From: Rugamonas sp. A1-17
Lineage (GTDB): Bacteria; Pseudomonadota; Gammaproteobacteria; Burkholderiales; Burkholderiaceae_D
DNA length: 64,000 nucleotides
NCBI GenBank assembly: GCA_025548565.1
Contig: JAJLPB010000003.1
Location: forward strand, 62,001-126,000
Reading direction: 5' to 3'
Shown here in pieces: positions 1-8,581 of the stretch. How positions within the stretch are numbered: position 1 is the first letter of the stretch; each line of letters starts with the position of its first letter. The position numbers and the translations under genes are program-made. The notes under the pieces are model-generated. The model worked only from the letters and a program-made list of their open reading frames with translations, was not told the origin of the DNA and did no database searches.

Positions 1-815
1 ACGCCGATGCCGGCCATGCCGCCCTCGTTCTGCGCCGCCAGCGGGATCGCGGTGGCCGCCTGATACTTGGTGAAGCCGGCCATCTTGTCGGCGCTCATGC
101 CGCCCTTCATGCCGGCGGAGATGCGCTCGTCCAGCGCGGCCTGCAGTTCCTCCGGCAGGCTGACGCTGGCGACGTTGAATTCATCGAGGCCGATGCCGTA
201 GCGGCCGAACGCCGTGGCCAGGTCGCCCTTGACCTGCTGCGCCATCAGCGCCTGGTTGGCCGCCATGTCGAGGAAGGGCACCTGCGCGCTGCCCAGCGAG
301 CTGGCCATGGTGGCCATCAGGATGCCGCGCAGCTGTTCTTCCACCTCGTCGCGGGTGTAGGCCTCGCGGGTGCCGCTGATCTCCTTGAAGAACAGGCGTG
401 GATCGGCCACGCGGTACGAGTACATGCCGAAGGCGCGCACGCGCACCATGTCGAAGTCCTTGTCGCGGATGGTGATCGGTTGCGGCGTGCCCCATTTGCG
501 GCCGGTCTGCACGCGGGTGCTGAAATAATAGACATCCGACTTGAACGGCGAATCGAACAGCTTGTCCCAGTTTTTCAGGTTGGTCAGCAGCGGCAGGGTT
601 TGCGTGGTCAGTTTGTGGGTGCCGGGGCCGAACACGTCGGCGATCTGGCCCTCGTTGACGAACACCGCCATCTGCGACTCACGCACCACCAGCACGCCGC
701 CGTTCTGGATCTCCTGGTCCTGCATCGGATAACGCCACGCGAGGACGCCGTCGACTTCCTCGTTCCACTGCAGTACGTCGATAAACTGCTTCTTGATAAA
801 GCTGCCTAAGCCCAT
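1..815 (-). CDS. SPFH/Band-7 domain protein (YdjI/virion-core-like), 3' end outside window
   Basis: Translating the minus strand from the ATG at 815 gives an open frame of at least 271 codons to the window edge. It begins MGLGSFIKKQFIDVLQW and continues with the pattern of the SPFH 'virion core protein' family (VLAWRYP, VVRESQMAVF, FGPGTHKL, VYYFSTR, GISL-type SPFH core). No signal peptide or membrane helix is seen in the visible part; members of this family usually end in a zinc ribbon, which would lie beyond the window. A GAGGA ribosome site precedes the ATG. The DUF350 gene lies 33 bp upstream on the same strand, so the two are probably co-transcribed. SPFH proteins generally form membrane-associated oligomeric scaffolds. 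The exact role here is unknown; the family call rests on sequence pattern alone. Confidence 0.85.
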   Translation of the reverse strand, partial: MGLGSFIKKQFIDVLQWNEEVDGVLAWRYPMQDQEIQNGGVLVVRESQMAVFVNEGQIADVFGPGTHKLTTQTLPLLTNLKNWDKLFDSPFKSDVYYFSTRVQTGRKWGTPQPITIRDKDFDMVRVRAFGMYSYRVADPRLFFKEISGTREAYTRDEVEEQLRGILMATMASSLGSAQVPFLDMAANQALMAQQVKGDLATAFGRYGIGLDEFNVASVSLPEELQAALDERISAGMKGGMSADKMAGFTKYQAATAIPLAAQNEGGMAGIG

Positions 816-848
816 GATGGTCCTCGCGATAGTATTTTGGTTAATTCT

Positions 849-1235
849 TCAGGAAATGCAGGCGCCGTTGATGGCGCCGATGGAAATGGAGATCGCGCCC
901 AGCAAGCCGCCGAAGGCCGCGTTGTTACCCTCGATCTGGTCCTTCGCCATGTTCAGCGCGCGCGTGGTGATGGCATAGGCCAGCATCTGCACCACCATCG
1001 CGCCGAGCGCCCAGGCGGAGAACTCGCGGTAATCGGCAGTATGCACCAGCGCCGACGCGATGGTGACGGAAAAACCTATCAAGGCCCCGCCCAGCGATAG
1101 CGCCGCGGCGAAATTCCCCTGCCGTATCAGCAGCACCTCGTCAAAAGGCGTCATCCACGTGTAGGCTTTGAAAAAGACCGCCAGCAGCACGGCAGCCAGT
1201 AAAAGATGAATAAGGTAGTTTTGGATGGCGGGCAC
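849..1235 (-). CDS. DUF350 family small membrane protein
   Basis: This 128-residue protein starts at a GTG codon, with AAGG a few bases upstream. It is almost wholly hydrophobic, with about four predicted membrane helices: residues 8-25, 45-65, 75-95 and 105-125. The helix pattern, with glycine/serine-rich segments such as GGALIGFSVTIAS and GGLLGAISISIGA, is that of the DUF350/YjfL family, whose function is not established. It lies directly upstream of the SPFH gene and is divergent from the aminopropyltransferase-like gene 65 bp away. DUF350 genes are known to co-occur with polyamine-type aminopropyltransferases and SPFH proteins, so a shared membrane-associated role is a reasonable inference but not shown. 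Confidence 0.85.
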   Translation of the reverse strand: MPAIQNYLIHLLLAAVLLAVFFKAYTWMTPFDEVLLIRQGNFAAALSLGGALIGFSVTIASALVHTADYREFSAWALGAMVVQMLAYAITTRALNMAKDQIEGNNAAFGGLLGAISISIGAINGACIS

Positions 1236-1300
1236 GGCGCACCTTGGGTTAAAGTGGTTAACTTGCTAACGCTCAAACATATTAGTGCAAAAATAGCTAA

Positions 1301-2812
1301 ATGACCAAAAAGATTCTCATCCTGTCCGTCTTCGTCGTCGCCTCCTGCGGCCTGGCCTACGAATTAATCGCCGGCGCCCTGTCCAGCTACCTGCTGGGCG
1401 ACTCGATCCTGCAATTTTCCACCATTATCGGCTGCTACCTGTTCGCCATGGGCGTGGGCGCGCACTTTTCCAAGTATGTCAGGGATGAGGATGTGCTGGC
1501 GCGCTTTGTGGACATCGAACTGGCGGTCGGCCTGGTGGGCGGCCTGTCGGCGGCCGTGCTGTTTCTGACCTTCTCGTGGATGGCGGCACCGTTCCGCACG
1601 CTGCTGTACGTGATGGTGTTCCTGATCGGCGCCTTCGTCGGCATGGAGGTGCCGCTGGTGATGCGCGCCCTGAACGAGCGCAAGACCGAGTTCAATGAAC
1701 TGGTCAGCCGCGTGCTGACCTTCGACTACCTGGGCGCGCTGGCGGTGTCGCTGCTGTTCCCGCTGGTGCTGGCGCCGTATCTGGGGCTGGTGCGCACCGG
1801 CTTTTTGTTCGGCATGCTGAACGTGGGCGTCGCCCTGTGGACAATTACGGCGTTCCGCACAGAGCTGAAGAACGTCACCGGCCGCATGCTGCGCGCCGCC
1901 AGCGTGATGTGCGTGCTGGTGTTCGGCTTCGCCTTCGCCGACAAGATGACCTACTGGGGCGAGCATGGCCTGTTCGGCGACGAGATCGTGTTCGCCACCA
2001 CCACGCCCTACCAGCGGCTGGTGATCACGCGCTGGAAGGACGACCTGCGCCTGTACATCAACGGCAACCTGCAATTCTCCTCGCGCGACGAGTACCGCTA
2101 CCACGAGGCGCTGGTGCATCCGGTGCTGCAACCGCTGCCCTGGGCGCGGCGCGTGCTGGTGCTGGGAGGCGGCGACGGCCTGGCGCTGCGCGAGATCCTG
2201 CGCTATCCGAACATCCAGCAGGTCACGCTGGTGGACCTCGACCCGGCCATGACCGGCGCCTTCACCAAGCGCGAGGAACTGGTCAAACTGAATCACGGCT
2301 CCTTCAGTGACAAGCGGGTGCGCGTCATCAACGCCGACGCGGCGATCTGGCTGCAGCACAACGATGACATGTTCGACGCCGTCATCGTCGACTTCCCCGA
2401 TCCGTCCAGTTTCGCGCTGGGCAAGCTGTATTCGGTGCCGTTCTACGGCATGGTGAAGAAGCACCTGGCCGCCAACGGCTTGATGGTGGTGCAATCGACG
2501 TCGCCGTTCTTCGCGCCGCACGCCTACTGGACCATCGACGCCACGCTGCGCGAGGTTGGCCTGAAGACCTGGCCGTACCACGCCTATGTGCCGTCGTTCG
2601 GCGAATGGGGCTTCATTCTCGCCACGCCACAGGCGGACTACAAGCCGCCCACCGACTACCGCCTGCCGATGCGCTACCTGAACGCCGACACCACGCGCGA
2701 GATGTTCGTCTTCCCGCCGGATATGAAGGCCTTGCCGATGGAGCCGAACCGCCTCAACACGCAATCGCTGGTGCACGAGTTCGAGCAGGACTGGCGCCGG
2801 GTGATACGCTGA
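1301..2812 (+). CDS. Membrane-anchored polyamine aminopropyltransferase (spermidine synthase)-like protein
   Basis: This 503-residue protein has two parts. Residues 1-215 carry about seven membrane helices. Residues 225-480 carry a spermidine-synthase-like Rossmann methyltransferase fold with the SAM/dcSAM-binding loop VLVLGGGDGLALREIL (about residue 285), the acidic strand end VTLVDLDP, and the catalytic-region motif VIVDFPDP (about residue 363). Canonical SpeE proteins are soluble and about 290 residues, so this is the long membrane-fused subfamily, whose product is not established. The stop overlaps the start of the FAD oxidoreductase gene by one base (TGATG), indicating translational coupling. 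The ATG at 1301 has a weak ribosome site. The product may be a polyamine or an aminopropylated lipid; this cannot be decided from sequence. Confidence 0.85.
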   Translation: MTKKILILSVFVVASCGLAYELIAGALSSYLLGDSILQFSTIIGCYLFAMGVGAHFSKYVRDEDVLARFVDIELAVGLVGGLSAAVLFLTFSWMAAPFRTLLYVMVFLIGAFVGMEVPLVMRALNERKTEFNELVSRVLTFDYLGALAVSLLFPLVLAPYLGLVRTGFLFGMLNVGVALWTITAFRTELKNVTGRMLRAASVMCVLVFGFAFADKMTYWGEHGLFGDEIVFATTTPYQRLVITRWKDDLRLYINGNLQFSSRDEYRYHEALVHPVLQPLPWARRVLVLGGGDGLALREILRYPNIQQVTLVDLDPAMTGAFTKREELVKLNHGSFSDKRVRVINADAAIWLQHNDDMFDAVIVDFPDPSSFALGKLYSVPFYGMVKKHLAANGLMVVQSTSPFFAPHAYWTIDATLREVGLKTWPYHAYVPSFGEWGFILATPQADYKPPTDYRLPMRYLNADTTREMFVFPPDMKALPMEPNRLNTQSLVHEFEQDWRRVIR

Positions 2813-4422
2813 TGCTGCGCCGTTCCTTCCTCGTATGGGCCGGCGCCAGCGGCGTGGTGGCGGCGGGCAGCGTGGCGGGATTCCACCGCTGGCAGGAGGT
2901 CACGCCGGCGGTGCATTATCCGGGCCGCGCCGAGGGCCACTTCCTGCGCGAGCGCCGCGCCTTGCCGCCGCCGTCAAAAGTTATCCACACCGATATCGCC
3001 ATCCTCGGCTCCGGCGTGGCCGGCCTGACCGCCGCGTGGAAGCTGAAAAAATTGGGCAAGACCGACGTATTGATGATCGACGGCCCGCAACCGCACGGTA
3101 ACGCGGCCGGCGGCGCCTTCGGCGACCTCGAATACCCGACCGGCGCGCATTACCTGCCGCTACCGTCGCCGGAATCGGTGCATGTGCGCGAGATCCTGGC
3201 CGACCTGGGGATCATTCAAAAAGATCCGATGGCGGAGAAGCCCTACTACGACGAGCGCTACATCCTGCATGGACCGGAGGAGCGGCTGCTGTTCAACGGC
3301 CACTGGCAGGACGGCTTCATCCCCACCGACGGCGTGCCGCAATGGGAGCGCGACGAACACACGCGTTTCTTCGCCGAGGTAACGCGGCTGCGCCAGACGC
3401 ATGGCGCGGATGGCCGCCGCGTGTTCGTGTTCCCCACTGTGCTGTCGTCGGAAGATCCGCAATGGCAGGCGCTGGACCGCATCACCCTCAAGCAGTGGCT
3501 GGAGCAGAACGGCTACAAATCGCCGACGCTGCACTGGTACCTGAACTACTGCTGCCGCGACGACTACGGCACGCGCTATGACCAGGTCTCGGCCTGGGCC
3601 GGGCTGCACTACTACTGCAGCCGCTGGGGCCAGGCCGCCAACGCCGGCAACGGCGCCTGGCTCACGTGGCCGGGAGGCTTGCAGCCGCTGGCTTCCGGCA
3701 TCGAGCGCGCATCCGGCGTGCAGCGCATGGCCGGCACCGCGGTATCGCTGAAGAAGACGGCGGACGGCGTCGAAGCGCTGTGCTTCAAGCTGGAAAACGG
3801 CCAACCGTCGAGCTACATCGTCCGCGCCCGCAAGGCCATCTGCGCGATGCCCACCTACGTGGCGGCGCGAGTGGTGGAGAACATCGCCGCCTATGGCTTC
3901 GACCCGGCCCAACACGTGCCGCAGTACGCGCCGTGGATGGTGGCGAACTTCCTGCTCAAGCGCTTCCCGGACGAGCGACCCAGCCAGCCGCTGTCCTGGG
4001 ATAACGTGGTGTACAGCGAGCCGGGACTGGGCTTCGTGGTCTCCACCCACCAGGACATCCGCGTGCGGCCGCCGGAGAAGACCGTGTTCAGCGCCTACGT
4101 CGCGCTGTCCGACCGCAAGCCTGGCGCGGCGCGGCGTTGGATGGAGGCCGCCACGCCGGAGGAATTGCTGGCGCTGGCCAGCGCCGATTTGAAGGAAGCC
4201 TACGGATCGCAGTTCGCCTCCTGCGTCGAGCGGGTCGACATCACGCTGCGCGGCCACGCCATGGCCTCGCCGGGACCCAGCTTCCGCAGCAACGCCGGCA
4301 TGAAGGCGTTGCGCGAGGCCGATGGCCCCATCCTGTTCGCGCACGCCGACCTGTCGGGGTTCTCGGTATTCGAGGAAGCCGCGTGGTGGGGCTGTCGTGC
4401 CGCAACACTTGCCGCAAAGTGA
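2812..4422 (+). CDS. Tat-exported FAD-dependent oxidoreductase, amine-oxidase-like
   Basis: The ATG at 2812 overlaps the preceding stop codon and gives 536 residues. Longer upstream frames run inside the previous gene and were rejected. The N-terminus MLRRSFLVWAGASG carries a twin-arginine-like signal (RRSFL) followed by a hydrophobic stretch, which fits export of a folded flavoprotein. Residues about 60-80 contain the dinucleotide-binding motif ILGSGVAGLTAAWKL. The C-terminal segment near ILFAHADLSGFSVFEEA resembles the flavin-contacting end of NAD(P)-binding amine-oxidase-like proteins. Its position in the aminopropyltransferase transcription unit suggests that it oxidises or processes the product of that enzyme in the periplasm, which is inference. 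The next gene begins 12 bp downstream. Confidence 0.8.
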   Translation: MLRRSFLVWAGASGVVAAGSVAGFHRWQEVTPAVHYPGRAEGHFLRERRALPPPSKVIHTDIAILGSGVAGLTAAWKLKKLGKTDVLMIDGPQPHGNAAGGAFGDLEYPTGAHYLPLPSPESVHVREILADLGIIQKDPMAEKPYYDERYILHGPEERLLFNGHWQDGFIPTDGVPQWERDEHTRFFAEVTRLRQTHGADGRRVFVFPTVLSSEDPQWQALDRITLKQWLEQNGYKSPTLHWYLNYCCRDDYGTRYDQVSAWAGLHYYCSRWGQAANAGNGAWLTWPGGLQPLASGIERASGVQRMAGTAVSLKKTADGVEALCFKLENGQPSSYIVRARKAICAMPTYVAARVVENIAAYGFDPAQHVPQYAPWMVANFLLKRFPDERPSQPLSWDNVVYSEPGLGFVVSTHQDIRVRPPEKTVFSAYVALSDRKPGAARRWMEAATPEELLALASADLKEAYGSQFASCVERVDITLRGHAMASPGPSFRSNAGMKALREADGPILFAHADLSGFSVFEEAAWWGCRAATLAAK

Positions 4423-4434
4423 TAAGCTAATCCC

Positions 4435-5277
4435 ATGACACATAACGCCCGCCAGCGCTTCGGCGCCACCGCCAAACTGAAACTGCGTGAAAGCGACGCA
4501 GACGACGCGGTTTTTTCCAGCCGCTCCGCCAACCCGGAACTGAGCAAGTCCAAAGCCAAGGCGCTGGACCTGAAGCGCACCGCCGCGCTGATCGCCCGCA
4601 TCGACGCCTTGCAGGACAAGCTGTACGCCGAGCACGATCGGAAGGTACTCTTGATCCTGCAGGGCATGGACACCGCCGGCAAGGACGGCACGGTACGCGC
4701 CATGTTCAACGGCATCAGCCCGATGGGCGTGCGCGCCGCCGCCTTCAAGAAGCCGACCGATAACGAACTGGCCCACGATTACCTGTGGCGCGTGCACCAG
4801 CAGGTGCCGGTCAAGGGCGAGATCGCGATCTTCAATCGCAGCCACTACGAAGACGTGTTGATCACCAAGGTGCAGGGCATGATCGACGGCGCCGAGTGCA
4901 AGCGCCGTTACGCGCAGATCCGCGATTTCGAACGCATGCTGGCGGAGACTGGCACGGTGATCGTCAAGGTGTTCCTGCACATCTCGAAGGAAGAACAGCG
5001 CCAGCGCCTGCAGGAGCGGCTGGACGATCCCGACAAGCAGTGGAAATTCAACCCGGCCGACGTCGAGCAGCGCAAGAAATGGGACGAGTACCAACGCGCC
5101 TACGAACGCGCCATCCGCGAGACCAACGCGCCGCACGCGCCGTGGTACGTGGTGCCGGCCAACTCCAAGACCCACCGCAACCTGGTGGTCGCCAGCTTGC
5201 TGCTGGAGACCCTGGAAGCGATGGACCTGTCCTATCCCGACCCGCATCCCGATTTATCCTCGTTCACCGTGGAGTAA
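4435..5277 (+). CDS. PPK2-family polyphosphate kinase / polyphosphate:nucleotide phosphotransferase
   Basis: This 280-residue cytoplasmic protein has the single-domain PPK2 layout. It shows the Walker A loop GMDTAGKDGTVR (about residues 75-86), the Walker B region IAIFNRSHYEDVL (about residues 130-142), and the lid-region arginines around KEEQRQRLQERL. PPK2 enzymes transfer phosphate between polyphosphate and nucleotides. The length and the short basic N-terminal extension fit the 'PPK2-related' polyphosphate:nucleotide phosphotransferases; substrate class (AMP, ADP or both) is not decided. It follows the oxidoreductase by 12 bp and precedes gabD by 12 bp, so it may share a transcript with either. 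Confidence 0.92.
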   Translation: MTHNARQRFGATAKLKLRESDADDAVFSSRSANPELSKSKAKALDLKRTAALIARIDALQDKLYAEHDRKVLLILQGMDTAGKDGTVRAMFNGISPMGVRAAAFKKPTDNELAHDYLWRVHQQVPVKGEIAIFNRSHYEDVLITKVQGMIDGAECKRRYAQIRDFERMLAETGTVIVKVFLHISKEEQRQRLQERLDDPDKQWKFNPADVEQRKKWDEYQRAYERAIRETNAPHAPWYVVPANSKTHRNLVVASLLLETLEAMDLSYPDPHPDLSSFTVE

Positions 5278-5289
5278 AGGAGCTTACCC

Positions 5290-6744
5290 ATGTTGCAGCT
5301 TAAAGATCCCACCCTGCTGCGCCAGCAGGCCTACATCGATGGCGCCTGGAGCGATGCCGACAACGGCGCCACGCTGGCCGTGACCAATCCCGCCACCGGC
5401 GAGCAGCTTGGCACCGTGCCGCTGATGGGCGCCGCCGAAACGCGCCGCGCCATCGCCGCCGCCAACGCCGCCTGGCCGGCATGGCGCAAGAAGAGCGCCA
5501 AGGAGCGCGCCGCCATCCTGCGCAAGTGGAATGACCTGATCCTGGCGAACACCGAAGACCTGGCGCAGCTGATGACGGCCGAACAGGGCAAACCGCTGGC
5601 CGAGTCGCGCGGCGAGGTGGCGTATGGCGCCTCCTTCATCGAATGGTTCGGCGAGGAAGCCAAGCGCGTGGCCGGCGAGACGCTGGCCTCCCCATGGCCG
5701 GACCGCCGCCTGCTGGTGACCAAGGAGCCGATCGGCGTGTGCGCCGCCATCACGCCGTGGAACTTCCCGATCGCGATGATCACCCGCAAAGTCGGCCCGG
5801 CGCTGGCGGCGGGCTGCCCGATGGTGCTCAAGCCGGCCGAGTCGACGCCGTATTGCGCGCTGGCGCTGGCCGTGCTGGCCGAGCGCGCGGGCGTGCCGGC
5901 CGGCGTGTTCAGCGTGGTGACGGGGACGCCGAAGGAGATCGGCGGCGAGATGACGTCCAACCCCACCGTGCGCAAGCTGACCTTCACCGGCTCCACGGCG
6001 GTGGGCCGCCTGCTGATGGAGCAGTGCGCGCCGACCATCAAGAAGCTGTCGCTGGAGTTAGGCGGCAACGCGCCCTTCATCGTGTTCGATGACGCCGACC
6101 TCGATGCGGCGGTGGAGGGCGCGCTGGCCTCCAAGTACCGCAACGCCGGCCAGACCTGCGTCTGCGCCAACCGCATCTACGTGCAGGACGGCGTGTACGA
6201 GCAGTTCGCCGAGAAGCTGGTGGCCGCCGTGGCCAAGCTCAAGGTCGGCAACGGCGCGGAGGAGGGCGTCACGCAAGGTCCGCTGATCGACGACAAGGCC
6301 GTGCAGAAGGTCGAGCAGCACGTGGCCGACGCGCTGGCCAAGGGCGGCCGCCTGCTGGCCGGCGGCAAGCGCCACGCGCTGGGCCACAGTTTCTTCCAGC
6401 CGACCGTGATCGCCGACGTCACCAGCGACATGATCGTCGCCAGCGAGGAGACCTTCGGCCCGCTGGCGCCACTGTTCCGCTTCACCACCGACGAGCAGGC
6501 GGTGGAGCTGGCCAACAGCACCGAGTTCGGGCTGGCCAGTTACTTCTACTCGCGCGACATCGGCCGCATCTGGCGCGTGGCGGAGGGGCTGGAGAGCGGC
6601 ATGGTCGGCGTCAACACCGGCTTGATCTCCAACGAGATCGCGCCGTTCGGCGGCGTCAAGCAATCGGGCCTGGGGCGCGAAGGTTCGCACTATGGGCTGG
6701 ACGACTTCCTGGTCATCAAATACATCTGCATGGGCGGCATTTAA
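5290..6744 (+). CDS. gabD: Succinate-semialdehyde dehydrogenase (NADP+)
   Basis: This 484-residue protein is of the aldehyde dehydrogenase superfamily. It has ITPWNFPIAMITRK at the cofactor site, the FTGSTAVGRLL nucleotide loop, the general-base glutamate in LELGGNAPF (about residue 257) and the catalytic cysteine in GQTCVCANR (about residue 291). The second cysteine two residues after the catalytic one is typical of GabD. It would oxidise succinate semialdehyde to succinate in the GABA/polyamine degradation route. A good ribosome site (AAAGGAGC) precedes the ATG. Its nearness to the aminopropyltransferase-like and amine-oxidase-like genes could connect to putrescine-derived GABA, but this is only suggestive. 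Confidence 0.93.
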   Translation: MLQLKDPTLLRQQAYIDGAWSDADNGATLAVTNPATGEQLGTVPLMGAAETRRAIAAANAAWPAWRKKSAKERAAILRKWNDLILANTEDLAQLMTAEQGKPLAESRGEVAYGASFIEWFGEEAKRVAGETLASPWPDRRLLVTKEPIGVCAAITPWNFPIAMITRKVGPALAAGCPMVLKPAESTPYCALALAVLAERAGVPAGVFSVVTGTPKEIGGEMTSNPTVRKLTFTGSTAVGRLLMEQCAPTIKKLSLELGGNAPFIVFDDADLDAAVEGALASKYRNAGQTCVCANRIYVQDGVYEQFAEKLVAAVAKLKVGNGAEEGVTQGPLIDDKAVQKVEQHVADALAKGGRLLAGGKRHALGHSFFQPTVIADVTSDMIVASEETFGPLAPLFRFTTDEQAVELANSTEFGLASYFYSRDIGRIWRVAEGLESGMVGVNTGLISNEIAPFGGVKQSGLGREGSHYGLDDFLVIKYICMGGI

Positions 6745-7796
6745 CGCCGCACCAGCACGGTGGCCGGCGCCACGCCGGTCAGCCGGTCCACCATGCGCTT
6801 GACGGCCGCCATCTGGTTGCCGGACTTTTGCGCGTAGCGCGCGTCGTCGTAGGCGAACCAGTCCCAGCATGCCTTGGGATTGGTGTACGGGTAGATCGCC
6901 GACGCCTGCGGATACAGCACCACGATCTTGTTGCTGTCGGCCCAGGCGTTGTAGCCGGCGCGCTCGACGAAGGTGGTGCCGATGTCGTCCAGGTCCTGCT
7001 GGCAGCCGTGGAAGGCCACATGCAAGCGGCAACCCGCGCCGTTGTTGCCGTCGCAAGCCTTGGGCACGTACAGGTAGCCGGTTTCCGCCATGCCGTGCCA
7101 GCCCGGCAGCGGCAAAAATTCCGACTGGTCGAAGGCGATGAAGCGGCCACTCAGCGTGCCGTTGTTGCGCGGCGTGAGCGGGCCGTAGAGCCAGCGCAGC
7201 AGTTCACCCGCCGCATCGTAGCCGCAGTTGTTGATGTAGGGCGTGCCCAGCGTGGCGCAGCTGTTGCCGAACTGGTCGGTCGGCATCGCATGCTCGGCCG
7301 GCAGGTTGCGGGTGTAGGAGATGTGGTCGGCGTCGATGTAGTGGCGATAGTAGAAGTACAGGTCGTTCATCACCGGCTGCGGCACGACGGTATCGGCGCT
7401 GCCGGAGAACATCCAGATGTGGTGGCTGGCCAGCGCGGCGGGCGGATCGATACCGCCGGCGCCGGCGAACCAGTCGGTGAAGGCGATCAGTTCATTGATG
7501 CGGGTACCGCCGGGGCGCACGCGGCACGGGAACAGCTCGCTGGTGCAGCTGCAGCTGATGGTGGCGATAAGCGCGCTGCCCTGCGAGCAGAAGTACGGCC
7601 CGCCGGCGATGATGCCGGCGCCCTGCACCGTCTGCGAGAAGGCCACCTCGAACTGCACCGCCATGTAGGCGCCCGAGGACAGGCCGGACACGGTGACTTG
7701 GGTGGCCGTCATGTTCGGCAGCGTGACCGTTTGCGCCGGGGCGGCGCCGGCCAGTCCCAAGCACAGCAGGCATAACAGACAAAGCGGCTTCAACAT
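6741..7796 (-). CDS. Secreted PHB-depolymerase-like esterase with C-terminal oxyanion motif (type 2 catalytic domain order)
   Basis: The ATG at 7796 follows GCGAGGA and gives 351 residues; an in-frame codon 10 residues upstream lacks these features. Residues 1-22 are a signal peptide (MLKPLCLLCLLCLGLAG, ending APAQ). The nucleophile elbow GLSSGAYM (Ser about 40), the acid motif FSGSADTVVP and a late HVAFHGCQQDL motif are present. In this order the oxyanion-hole HGC motif comes after the lipase box, the arrangement of 'type 2' poly(3-hydroxybutyrate) depolymerase catalytic domains. No linker or substrate-binding domain follows, so it may act on oligomers or on PHB granules. The gene is convergent with gabD and overlaps it by four bases. 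Confidence 0.85.
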   Translation of the reverse strand: MLKPLCLLCLLCLGLAGAAPAQTVTLPNMTATQVTVSGLSSGAYMAVQFEVAFSQTVQGAGIIAGGPYFCSQGSALIATISCSCTSELFPCRVRPGGTRINELIAFTDWFAGAGGIDPPAALASHHIWMFSGSADTVVPQPVMNDLYFYYRHYIDADHISYTRNLPAEHAMPTDQFGNSCATLGTPYINNCGYDAAGELLRWLYGPLTPRNNGTLSGRFIAFDQSEFLPLPGWHGMAETGYLYVPKACDGNNGAGCRLHVAFHGCQQDLDDIGTTFVERAGYNAWADSNKIVVLYPQASAIYPYTNPKACWDWFAYDDARYAQKSGNQMAAVKRMVDRLTGVAPATVLVRR

Positions 7797-7966
7797 GGCA
7801 TCCTCGCGTGAGGTCAGGTCTGGCATGCAGTGTGGAGCAGCAGAGCGTATTTTGCTTAATTTCGCTCAATCGTGCGCGGGGCTGGGAAAGGTTATCCACA
7901 GGCCCGGCAAGCAGGCCGCCCGAGTTTGTCATAAAATGGTTTTTTCCCCTTTCCCCGCCGATCATC

Positions 7967-8569
7967 ATGTCCAAGACCTTTGCCCAGTTCTGCCTGTTGT
8001 CCTCGCTGACTTTGCTGGTCGGCGCATCCGCATTTGCCCAGGCGCCTGCCGCCGCGCCGGCGGCGTCTCCTGCCGCGGCGCCCGCCAGCTGCCCGGCCAT
8101 CCTCAAGCAAACCTTCAAGCGTCTGCAGGATGAATCGCCGCAGGACCTGTGCCAGTATTCCGGCAAGGTGATTTTGGTGGTCAACACGGCCAGCTACTGC
8201 GGCTTCACCAACCAGTACGAAGGGCTGGAGGCGATGTACGCCAAGTACGGCAGCAAGGGCCTGGTGATCCTGGGCTTCCCGTCGAACGACTTCGGCCAGC
8301 AGGAGCCGGGCAGCAGCAAGGAAATCGCCGACTTCTGCTACAACACCTACGGCGTGAAGTTCCCGATGTTCGCCAAGTCGGTAGTGTCGGGCAAGGAACC
8401 GAATCCGCTGTTCGCCAACCTGATCAAGATCACCGGCAAGGCGCCGGCCTGGAACTTCCACAAATACCTGATCGACCGCAACGGCAAGGTGGTGGATAAC
8501 TTCGGCAGCAAGGTCACGCCTTCGGACAAGCAGCTGGTGGGCGCGGTGGAAAAAGCGCTGGCGATGTAA
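7967..8569 (+). CDS. Glutathione peroxidase, exported
   Basis: The ATG at 7967 gives 200 residues; a longer frame from 7808 lies in the upstream region of the divergent esterase gene and was rejected. Residues 1-25 are a cleavable signal peptide (ending SAFAQ), followed by an Ala/Pro-rich linker to about residue 40. The catalytic core shows NTASYCGFTNQY with the peroxidatic cysteine at residue 78, FPSNDFGQQEPG with the tetrad glutamine, and WNFHKYL with the tetrad tryptophan. It should reduce peroxides in the periplasm, probably using thioredoxin-like donors as most non-selenium members do. The gene is convergent with the binding-protein gene 13 bp downstream. Confidence 0.92.
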   Translation: MSKTFAQFCLLSSLTLLVGASAFAQAPAAAPAASPAAAPASCPAILKQTFKRLQDESPQDLCQYSGKVILVVNTASYCGFTNQYEGLEAMYAKYGSKGLVILGFPSNDFGQQEPGSSKEIADFCYNTYGVKFPMFAKSVVSGKEPNPLFANLIKITGKAPAWNFHKYLIDRNGKVVDNFGSKVTPSDKQLVGAVEKALAM

Positions 8570-8581
8570 CCGCCTGCCGGG

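Noticed and set aside
1364..2776. 470-codon open frame antisense to the aminopropyltransferase-like gene
   Set aside because: It is a high-GC shadow frame: composition is dominated by His/Arg/Gln/Ala, it has no ribosome site, and the opposite strand has clear family motifs throughout.
3160..5247. 695-codon antisense open frame across the FAD oxidoreductase and PPK2 genes
   Set aside because: It runs across two genes with strong motifs on the other strand, and its residue composition is typical of shadow frames.
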